64,000 bases of DNA from CBEULR01 sp965544035 (GTDB lineage Bacteria > Bacillota > Desulfotomaculia > Desulfotomaculales > Desulforudaceae): assembly GCA_965544035.1 (NCBI GenBank), contig CBEULR010000004.1, positions 62,001-126,000 of the forward strand, read 5' to 3'. Made by a program: the position numbers and the translations under genes. Of the stretch, positions 34,563 to 41,500 are shown piece by piece (within the stretch, counting starts at the first letter, position 1; each line of letters opens with the position of its first letter). The notes below the pieces were generated by a model that did not search any database, was not told the DNA's origin, and saw only the letters and a list, made by a program, of their open reading frames with translations.

Positions 34563-35796
34563 ATGGAGCTTCGGGTGGTTACGACGGTGTTCAGGACAGC
34601 GCAAGAGAAAATTATTGAAGTTTTGAAGTCTGTCCCCATGGTGCTGCTGGTCTGGATGGGGATCTGGGGCTGGGTAATGCCCGCGGAGGCGGCCGGGCCG
34701 GATTACAGCCGTCTGCAGGCCGAACTGAAAGCCGCGCTTCAGGACGCAAAGGGAACGTACGGGCTGTGCCTGATCGATCTGGAAAGCGGCAGCGAGTTCG
34801 GCCTGAATGAACGCGAGGTCTTCCACGCCGCCAGCACCTTCAAGGTTCCGCTCAACTTCTACCTGGCTACCAAGGTGGCGGCGGGTGAGGTTAATCCGGA
34901 TCGCTACCTGGAATATAAGGAAGAGCATTTTGAAGGGGGTACCGGGTACCTGCAGTATCAGGAGTTCGGCACACGTTATAAAATCGCGCAGCTGGCACGG
35001 GATTCGATCGTGACCAGCGACAACGTGGCCACCAACATGCTGCTCGGGTACCTGGGGCACTCCAACGTGAAGAGTTTCATGCGGTCACTGGGGGCCGAGG
35101 TCGTCGATTATAAGCAGAACACCACCTGTCCCCGGGATATGGCCGTCATCATGCGCGCCCTGGTCCGGTTCGCGGACGAACATCCCGCCGCCGGCGGACC
35201 GGTGCTGCAGCACATGCGGACCTCGGTCTTCCGCGAAGGCATCCCGGCGGCCGTTCCGGCCGGAATCGCGGTGGCCAACAAGATCGGCTACTGGCCGGCC
35301 ACCGGCACGTACAACGACGCGGCCTACGTCCAGCACCCCACGCGGCCCTACATCCTGACGATCTACAGCAAAGGCACCCCCGGGGCACGCCGCCGCCTTT
35401 GCCCAGATTCGCCGGTTGACGAGCATCGTCCATACCTTCCAGGAGAGCGCCGCCCTGCGCATAGACCTGCAGTGGGATGACAAAAGACCCATCCTGCTCG
35501 ACCCGCCTGTTCTACGCGCGGGCCGGGCGGAGGTTCCCGTGCGTGCCCTCGTCAATGCCCTGCCCGAACTGGGACTGACCTGGGATGCCGCGAGAGGGGA
35601 GCTCACCGTCTTCTCCCGGGCGACCGAAAAGCAGGCCTCGTTCCGGCCCGGAGAAGACTCTTATCGGATATACAACGGCCGCGCCTACCTCCCGTTGCGC
35701 ACGCTGGCCGAATCTTTGGGATATCGCGTGGAATGGGATGCGCAAAATATGAAGGCGGCCGTGGTGAATCCGAAACATTCACCCGCCGCAGATTGA
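34563..35796 (+). pseudogene. Class A beta-lactamase-like serine hydrolase with stalk domain, frameshifted
   Basis: Two reading frames make one protein. Frame 1 begins with a signal (VWMGIWGWVMPAEAA) and has the serine hydrolase motifs STFK (in FHAASTFKVPL), SDN (in IVTSDNVATN) and KIG in place of KTG (VANKIGYW). At a CCCCCGGGG run near 35377-35385 the frame must drop one base to continue as GHAAAFAQIRRLTSIVHTFQ. The second part (35389-35796) is a copper-amine-oxidase-N-like module: PVRALVNALPELGLTWDA and AYLPLRTLAESLGYRVEWDA. Either a recent frameshift mutation or a sequence error. Start 34563 has GGAG 11 bases upstream; an ATG at 34638 avoids an interspersed repeat that the longer start would translate. 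Confidence 0.75.
34607..34637. repeat. Interspersed repeat TTATTGAAGTTTTGAAGTCTGTCCC
   Basis: The same 25 bases recur at about 39363-39387 (one base longer context identical), 44531-44555 (one mismatch) and in weaker form at 27961-27985 and 5107-5122. Here the repeat lies across codons 17-25 of the serine hydrolase frame if its first ATG is used. It can form half of a GGGACAGACTT..AAGTCTGTCCC hairpin. Confidence 0.65.
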
Positions 35797-35828
35797 AACA
35801 CCGCCGGACAGGAAACCGGCGGTGTCAC
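35797..35828 (-). terminator. Intrinsic terminator between serine hydrolase and ctaB
   Basis: ACACCGCCGG..CCGGCGGTGT, a perfect 10-bp stem between convergent genes. The minus-strand side continues TTTC, so it mainly suits ctaB but may serve both. Confidence 0.65.
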
Positions 35829-35833
35829 TCATC

Positions 35834-36775
35834 CTAGACCCAGACGTCGATCATCATCGCGAGGAACAGCAGGAACAGGTACGGGCTGGAGAACTTAAAG
35901 AGCGTCCAGGCCTTGCGTTTTTCGGGGTGCCGGTAGACGTGGGTGGAAAGCGCCAGCGCGGCCACGCCCAGCACGGCCGCCGTCACCAGGTACACCATCC
36001 CCCAGTCCCCCAGGAAGTAAATGATCACCGACAGGATAACCATCAGGACCACGGTGGCCAGCAGGCAGTGCAGGGCTTTCTTGATGTCGCAGACGACGGG
36101 CAGCATGGGCACCTTCACCCGCGCGTACTCCTCACGGTAGAAGATGGCCAGACTCCAGATGTGATTCGGAATCCAGAGCACCACCAGCGCCGCCACCGCC
36201 ACCGACAACAGGGAAAGTTCCCCGGTCACCGCCGCCCAGCCGAAAATGGCCGGCAGCCCGCCGGCAAAACCGCCGATGATGATGTTCCACACACTCCGCC
36301 GCTTCAGCCACAGGCTGTACAGCCCCACGTAGCCCAGCATCCCGCCCCACAGGGCGGCGAAAGCAACCATATTCATGCCCCAGGCCAGCACCAGGGAGAT
36401 AAGGAACAGCAGCAGCCCCCAGTAAAGGGCCATGATAGGCGGGTTGATGCGGCCCGACGGAATCGGCCGGTGGCGCGTGCGCCCCATCACGGCGTCCATA
36501 TCGCGGTCGATATAGCAGCTGACCGCGTTCGCCCCGGCGCAGGCCAGCGTAACGGCGACCAGGGCCTGTACCGCCTGCCCCCAGGAATAGGGATGCGTCG
36601 CGGCAGCCACCACCATCATCCCGAACGCGGTGAAAACCAGCAGGAACACCGACACCGGCTTGGTCACCTGGATATAGGCCTTCACGATTTCCCACGGGCC
36701 GTACTTGACATTGACGGGCTGCTGCGGCGCCGCCACTGAAGACGGGGCCGACAGACCGGTAAACCTGTCACCCAA
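35834..36775 (-). CDS. ctaB: Protoheme IX farnesyltransferase (heme O synthase)
   Basis: About 313 residues with nine or so membrane helices of the UbiA family. The first aspartate-rich motif is NAVSCYIDRDMDAVMGRTRH, followed by RPIPSG; the second polar loop contains YARVKVPMLPVVCDIKKA. CtaB adds a farnesyl group to heme B, giving heme O for quinol or cytochrome oxidases. No oxidase or ctaA gene is in the window, so its presence alone is odd for a presumed anaerobe. TTG (36775) is chosen because GGAGGGGAGGG lies 6 bases upstream; a longer frame reaches 36814. Confidence 0.92.
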   Translation of the reverse strand: MGDRFTGLSAPSSVAAPQQPVNVKYGPWEIVKAYIQVTKPVSVFLLVFTAFGMMVVAAATHPYSWGQAVQALVAVTLACAGANAVSCYIDRDMDAVMGRTRHRPIPSGRINPPIMALYWGLLLFLISLVLAWGMNMVAFAALWGGMLGYVGLYSLWLKRRSVWNIIIGGFAGGLPAIFGWAAVTGELSLLSVAVAALVVLWIPNHIWSLAIFYREEYARVKVPMLPVVCDIKKALHCLLATVVLMVILSVIIYFLGDWGMVYLVTAAVLGVAALALSTHVYRHPEKRKAWTLFKFSSPYLFLLFLAMMIDVWV

Positions 36776-36888
36776 GAAAAACCCTCCCCTCCAGGGGTTA
36801 CCGCTCTTAATCAACCAATTCGGCAGAAAGCGAGGTTATCCTCTTCTCATTAAAGCAAAGTATCGGCCGCGCAGTCAAACCCGGGTGA

Positions 36889-36920
36889 CGGGAGGGACGG
36901 TTCTCCTGTCACCTCGCAAG
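36889..36920. repeat. Hairpin repeat GGTGACGGGAG..CTCCTGTCACC
   Basis: An imperfect 11-bp stem with loop GGACGGTT, between ctaB and the next flavoprotein gene. It is of the same style as the other GGACGGTT/GGGACAG-type palindromes in this window. A half of the type, AAGAACCGTCCCCGCTTGAA, lies near 43763. Confidence 0.5.
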
Positions 36921-37011
36921 ACTCTCGACACAAAGGGCCTTCCCCCGGCAGGGAATCACTTCCGCCGAAGCGAAAATCATGAAGAATTACTGCAAAGGGG
37001 GCATCACTTCC

Positions 37012-38682
37012 TTGAAACGAATCGGCACCACCCTGCTGAGCCTGCTGGCGGCCGCCGCCGTCCTTTTCGCCTTTGTCGCACCAGCGCCGGCCGAAGAAAA
37101 CGGGCCGGAATCCACCCACACCATCGTCATCTACGGCGGAGGCTTCGCCGGGTGTGCCGCCGCCAGCCAGGCCGCCGCACATCTGGCGCCGGAACAGGAC
37201 ATCCTGATGATCGTCCCCGAAACGGCGCTGGGCTCGATCGGCACGGTCGGGGGGCAGAATTTCTTCGACATCCGCAACTGGCGGGGTGCGCCGCCCACGC
37301 AGGGCAGTTTCGCCCGCTGGTTTCAGGCCTACGGCCAGGGCTACCCCACGAAGCTGATGGCGGATATGCTCCACCGGCAGGTCACCCGCGACGGTGACGC
37401 CCGGGTGCAGATCCTGTTCGCCCACGAAATCGAGAAGGTGTACTTGAATGAGACCGGAAACACGATCACCGGGCTCACCGTGCGCCCGGTTCAGCGGAAC
37501 CGTAAAACGCTTGAAGTAGAATGGGCCGGCGAAAGCCGGCAGATCGCCGGACAGATCTTTATCGACGCTTCCGATACGGGACGCCTGGCCCGTCTGGCCG
37601 GGGTGCCGCTCTCTCCCGGACGCGCCGACTGGGCCGAAGACGGGCGGCAGCAGGCCGCCACGCTGATGATTCAGGTCACCGGCGTCAATCCGGCGGCGGC
37701 GGAGGCCTACCGCAACCCGGGAACCAACAGGCCCGAGTTCTTCTACTCCACCGACCCGAGCGGGAGCCGTCTCGGCTGGGGCGGAAAGGAATTCACCGAA
37801 TACGACGCAGTGGTCTCGGCATACAACCGTGGCGATCACCGTTTCACCCTCAAAGGATACAACATTGCCGAGGACACGCCCGGCAAATGGTGGCTGAACA
37901 TCCTCCTGATCCACGACGTTAACGGGATGATGCAGGAACTCGACCGGGGAACCGAGCGTGAACTGGCCGCCGAACTGGTCGAGGAGGGCCAGTGGTCAAC
38001 CGACCAGGCCTACCGTGAAGCGATCGCCGAATTGGGACAGCCGCGCTTCATCCAGGCGCTGCGCCGCTTCCCCGGGTTTGAGAACGTGCAGCTGGTCCGT
38101 GATGAGATGGGGCGCCCGGTGGTCGGTGAGGTGCTGTATCTCCGGGAAACCGCCCACGCCGTGCGGGCCGACGGCAGCTTCGCCCTGTCGGCTGTGGCCG
38201 TGCGTGAGGCCGGGGACCGGGCGGGCATCGGCCGCGACGCCGGGCTGTACCCCACCGGTGTCGGCCTCGGCTTCTATTACATCGACATCAACGCCTACCG
38301 CAAGGGCGAGACGGTGCAAACGCTGGAAACCCCGGCCAACCCGCACTACATTCCGTATGCCGCGCTGACCACGCCCGCCGTGGACAACCTGCTGCTGCCC
38401 GGATACGCCCAGAGCACCTCTTCCAAGGCATGGGCCTCGATGCGGGTCATCCCCAACCTGGCCGTCTGCGGAGACGCCGCCGGTATGGCCGCCGCGTACA
38501 GCGCTCTGAACGGGAAAACCCCCGGCAGCCTCACCATCGAGGACATCCGGGAAATTCGCAAACTGCTCCGGGCCGCCGGCGCCCGCGTGGATAAGCAGGT
38601 GGTTTCGCAGCCTACCCCATCCCGGCAGGGCGGGCAGGCCGTTTCCCAGCCTACCCCATCCTGGCAGGATGTGGTATCATAA
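37012..38682 (+). CDS. Exported FAD-dependent oxidoreductase without SLH tail
   Basis: About 556 residues. A signal peptide ends VLFAFVAPAPA near residue 24. The FAD loop is normal here: TIVIYGGGFAGCAAASQAAA at about 33-52. Family blocks follow: GSIGTVGGQNFFDIRN, EVLYLRETAHAV and PYAALTTPAVDNLLLPGYAQ, with NLAVCGDAAGMAAAYSAL near the end. It belongs to the same broad family as the proteins at 26077-27960 and 39390-41339 but lacks the SLH-like tail. Instead its last 25 residues are read from two copies of a GC-rich repeat (SQPTPSRQGG, SQPTPSWQD). TTG is preferred as start (AAAGGGGGC upstream); the frame begins at 36979 otherwise. Confidence 0.78.
   Translation: MKRIGTTLLSLLAAAAVLFAFVAPAPAEENGPESTHTIVIYGGGFAGCAAASQAAAHLAPEQDILMIVPETALGSIGTVGGQNFFDIRNWRGAPPTQGSFARWFQAYGQGYPTKLMADMLHRQVTRDGDARVQILFAHEIEKVYLNETGNTITGLTVRPVQRNRKTLEVEWAGESRQIAGQIFIDASDTGRLARLAGVPLSPGRADWAEDGRQQAATLMIQVTGVNPAAAEAYRNPGTNRPEFFYSTDPSGSRLGWGGKEFTEYDAVVSAYNRGDHRFTLKGYNIAEDTPGKWWLNILLIHDVNGMMQELDRGTERELAAELVEEGQWSTDQAYREAIAELGQPRFIQALRRFPGFENVQLVRDEMGRPVVGEVLYLRETAHAVRADGSFALSAVAVREAGDRAGIGRDAGLYPTGVGLGFYYIDINAYRKGETVQTLETPANPHYIPYAALTTPAVDNLLLPGYAQSTSSKAWASMRVIPNLAVCGDAAGMAAAYSALNGKTPGSLTIEDIREIRKLLRAAGARVDKQVVSQPTPSRQGGQAVSQPTPSWQDVVS
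38609..38672 (+). repeat. Tandem CAGCCTACCCCATCCYGGCAGG repeat at gene end
   Basis: Two copies of CAGCCTACCCCATCC(C/T)GGCAG, 36 bases apart, form the last codons of the flavoprotein gene. This suggests that the original stop was lost to a repeat insertion or that the repeat was captured as coding sequence. Confidence 0.55.
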
Positions 38683-38770
38683 GTTTGGGAAAAAAATACG
38701 CGACATTGACATACAGCAGTCAGTCTGACGGTGTAAGCTGGGAGAAAACCGGGGACAGGGGGTCAATCGC

Positions 38771-39319
38771 GTGGACAAAGTCTTGAATCAAATCCTGGAT
38801 GAGCTCAAGAGTATACGCAGTGAAATGGACAACCTGCGTTCCGAAGTCAAAGACCAGCGCAAGGAGATTAACGGCATCAATGGCGAACTGAAAGGTCTGC
38901 GCACGGAACTCAAAGACCAGCGCAAGGAAATCAACGGCATCCACAGCGAGCTTCAGGTCCAGCGTGCCGACTTCAAGAGCCTGCGCGACGAAGTCAAGGA
39001 CCTGCGTGAAGATGTTAGCGCCATACGGGAAGAACACGGCGGCCTGCTGCGCGCCCTGGAACACCGCGCCGATGTCACCGGCGCCAACGTCATTCGTCTG
39101 CTGGAAGACACCGCGCTTATCAAAGGCGACGTGACACACCTGAAAGGCGAGTTTGGAGAACTAAAGGATTACGCTGGGAAGATCAGCGATAAAGTAGAGT
39201 TTCTTACAATCGACATCGGGGAAATGAAAAGGGAGTTTCACGAGTTTGAGGACGGCCTGAAATTTGCCCTCGTCAAAGTTCACCATCACGATGCCTTACT
39301 CAAGCGCTCCGCCAAGTGA
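38771..39319 (+). CDS. Coiled-coil protein with internal heptad repeats
   Basis: A 182-residue, highly charged protein with no signal peptide. From residue 1 to about 100 it is a continuous coiled coil with a duplicated unit: DQRKEINGINGELKGLRTEL and DQRKEINGIHSELQVQRADF. The second half is also helical (HLKGEFGELKDYAGKISDKV). The repeat period of about 22 residues is visible in the DNA. I do not recognise a function; similar proteins are annotated only as hypothetical coiled-coil or smc-like fragments. GTG follows CAGGGGGTC, and a good terminator follows the stop, so it is an independent unit. Confidence 0.75.
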   Translation: MDKVLNQILDELKSIRSEMDNLRSEVKDQRKEINGINGELKGLRTELKDQRKEINGIHSELQVQRADFKSLRDEVKDLREDVSAIREEHGGLLRALEHRADVTGANVIRLLEDTALIKGDVTHLKGEFGELKDYAGKISDKVEFLTIDIGEMKREFHEFEDGLKFALVKVHHHDALLKRSAK

Positions 39320-39324
39320 AGCAT

Positions 39325-39353
39325 AACCCCCTCACAGCCCGAGGGGGTTTTTA
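39325..39353 (+). terminator. Intrinsic terminator after the coiled-coil gene
   Basis: AACCCCCTC..GAGGGGGTT, 9-bp stem, followed by TTTAC. Confidence 0.85.
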
Positions 39354-39360
39354 CATGCGA

Positions 39361-39389
39361 AGTTATTGAAGTTTTGAAGTCTGTCCCTC
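39361..39389. repeat. Interspersed repeat TTATTGAAGTTTTGAAGTCTGTCCC
   Basis: An exact copy of the repeat at 34607, ending at the stop codon of the minus-strand flavoprotein gene. Confidence 0.65.
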
Positions 39390-41339
39390 CTAGAGCAGGA
39401 TGTTGGCCAGCAGGGCGTAGGCCTGGGCGCGGGTCAGTTCATCTTCGTCCGACACGCCGGCCAGGTGGCGGTACGTCTTGGCATCGAGCACGCGTGCGTT
39501 GTACAGTTCCTCGAAGGAACGCTCCTTTGCCCGCAGGATTTCGGCCGCCAGGCGCTGCCAGTCCGCCGCTGTCGATTCCTCCGGATAGGCGTCAACCAAT
39601 GACACATCGTAATTCCGGTCAGTGTGGTAGTTCGCCAGCAGCAGCACCGACCCGGCAAGCTGCGGAATCGAGGCCGGCTCGTCCAGGCGGTAGTCGTTCC
39701 CGTACCCCTTCGACAGCAGCCCCTTGCCCCGAAGCTGCTGGATATACGGATAGCACCAGTGCTCCCGCTCGGGATAATCAACCTCCACCGGGGTCAGGTC
39801 CACACCCTGCTCCTCCAGCATCTCCCGGACCTCGCCGATCATCCGCAGGCTGCCGCTCATCTCCCGAAAGCTCCGGTCATTTTCAATGGAATACGCCGCC
39901 GCCACGCCGGCCGCCTGTCCGGTGGCCATCCCCACCGGCACCGTGCGGGCGCTCCCGTGCGCGATGATGTCAAAGGAAGCCGCCTTGCCCACCACCAGCA
40001 GGTTTTCCACCTTCTTCGGCACCAGCACGCCGAACGGAATCCCGTAGGGCTTCGTGCCGCTCAGTGCCGCACCCTGCTGTCCGCGTCGCGCGGCCTGCAA
40101 GTCGATTGGATAACTGCCCAGGGCCACCCTGTCCGCCGGGAAGCGGCTTTCAAACACGTCCTCGGCCGTCAGCGTCTTCTCCCCGATGATCCGCCGGGAC
40201 TCGCGGATGTACAGTTCGTCCGCCGCCCAGGCCAGCCGGGCATCGATAAAGCCGGGACAGTTCCAGCGCATATAGTGCACGATTGACGGCAACTCGGCCA
40301 GCGCGCGTTCCATTCCCCTCTTCTTTGAGTTTTGATCCAGAGGATCGACGTTAAAGATCTGCAGGGCGTTCACCACCACCGTGCCGTCCTCCTGCAGACC
40401 AAGATTCAACCCGCGCAGCTGGATATCCGGATCCTTCGGCTCATACCGGAACATATGGTCGTAGCCCCACGCCGACCGGTGATTCGCGCCGCTGGTCTTC
40501 TTGCCGTCTTTCCGGAGATACTGGGAAACCTGGTTCCAGTCCACGCCCTCCAGCGCGAACACCAGTGTGGCCGCCGCGTACTCATCCGGCTTGCCGAACT
40601 CCTCCCGGCCCTTGCGGTAACCCGCTCCGGCCTTCACCGCCACATCGGCATCCTGCGTGGCGTCGATCACCCTCAGCGCCCTGAACACCCGCTCGCCCCC
40701 TTTGTGGACGGCGAGAATCCCGGTCACCGTTTGACCGTCCATCAGGGGCGCAACAAACTCGTGCTCCAGAAACACCCGCACCCCGGCCTTGGCCAGCACA
40801 AGCTCAAACCACCGCTCGGCCCGGTCGATGTCAAAGGCCGCGCCGCCCTTCATCGCCCGGTGAAACTCGGCGAAAAACCCGGTGTGGATGATCTCCGGCC
40901 CACCCGGTTGTTTGAAGTTCAAATCCAGCATATTCAGCGCACCCAGTGTGTACAGCCCGCCCACGCGGTCCCGGCTGTCCACGAGCGCCACCGTCAGCCC
41001 CTCGCGGGCCGCCGACACCGCTGCGGCAATCCCCTCCGGGTCACTGCCCACCACCAGCAGATCCCAGACCTCGGGGTCCGGAATCGGATAAACCGCCTCA
41101 TCCACCGACTCGCCCACCGACTCGTCGGCTGGTTCACCAATAATCTCATCAACCTCGCCAAAAAGGTCATCCTCCGGTTCTCCGATCGGCCCCAGAGCGA
41201 TAAACCCGTCCACAAGTTCCCGCTCCGGGTCCGGCGCAGGTTCGGCTCCCGCATTGGCACCATCGGCCGGCGCAACGGCGGGAGCAAGCAGCAATGCAGT
41301 CACCACAGCGATAAAGAAGATATACAGCAGACGCTTCAA
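39390..41339 (-). CDS. Exported FAD-dependent oxidoreductase with SLH-like tail
   Basis: A 649-residue flavoprotein with a signal peptide (MKRLLYIFFIAVVTALLLAP, cleavage near 25), an acidic spacer of about 60 residues, and an FAD domain beginning WDLLVVGSDPEGIAAAVSAA at about 91-110. The dinucleotide loop reads GSDPEG instead of GxGxxG. Shared blocks with the 26077-27960 protein include ELYIRESRRIIGEKTLTAED and ALGSYPIDLQAARRGQ. The C-terminal 130 residues contain an SLH-like repeat (YIQQLRGKGLLSKGYGNDY). It is probably surface-exposed; its substrate is unknown. TTG start with GGAGGTCAGG upstream. A Spo0A-like box lies about 100 bases upstream. Confidence 0.78.
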   Translation of the reverse strand: MKRLLYIFFIAVVTALLLAPAVAPADGANAGAEPAPDPERELVDGFIALGPIGEPEDDLFGEVDEIIGEPADESVGESVDEAVYPIPDPEVWDLLVVGSDPEGIAAAVSAAREGLTVALVDSRDRVGGLYTLGALNMLDLNFKQPGGPEIIHTGFFAEFHRAMKGGAAFDIDRAERWFELVLAKAGVRVFLEHEFVAPLMDGQTVTGILAVHKGGERVFRALRVIDATQDADVAVKAGAGYRKGREEFGKPDEYAAATLVFALEGVDWNQVSQYLRKDGKKTSGANHRSAWGYDHMFRYEPKDPDIQLRGLNLGLQEDGTVVVNALQIFNVDPLDQNSKKRGMERALAELPSIVHYMRWNCPGFIDARLAWAADELYIRESRRIIGEKTLTAEDVFESRFPADRVALGSYPIDLQAARRGQQGAALSGTKPYGIPFGVLVPKKVENLLVVGKAASFDIIAHGSARTVPVGMATGQAAGVAAAYSIENDRSFREMSGSLRMIGEVREMLEEQGVDLTPVEVDYPEREHWCYPYIQQLRGKGLLSKGYGNDYRLDEPASIPQLAGSVLLLANYHTDRNYDVSLVDAYPEESTAADWQRLAAEILRAKERSFEELYNARVLDAKTYRHLAGVSDEDELTRAQAYALLANILL

Positions 41340-41438
41340 GACCTGACCTCCACCACTTCTCTATTCTTGATTCGTGAAAAGTCCCTATATCGTTGGACAC
41401 ACAACCCCTGGAATAAGTTTCATCTTGAGTCGCGGTTC

Positions 41439-41445
41439 TTCGACA
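41439..41445 (-). promoter_or_regulatory. Spo0A-box-like heptamer TGTCGAA upstream of a flavoprotein gene
   Basis: Minus-strand TTGTTGTCGAAGAA, 100 bases before the TTG start and next to the terminator of the preceding SLH gene. Confidence 0.4.
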
Positions 41446-41450
41446 ACAAG

Positions 41451-41486
41451 AACTCCCGGTGCCGCCCGCTCGGCGGCCCGGGAGTT
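41451..41486 (-). terminator. Intrinsic terminator after the SLH-protein gene
   Basis: AACTCCCGG..CCGGGAGTT stem with an inner GC-rich hairpin. The minus strand continues CTTGTTG. Confidence 0.65.
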
Positions 41487-41500
41487 CCTTTACTTTTCCC

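Noticed and set aside
38830..38960. CRISPR-like direct repeats
   Set aside because: The repeats are in frame within a coiled-coil gene and the spacing follows the heptad pattern.
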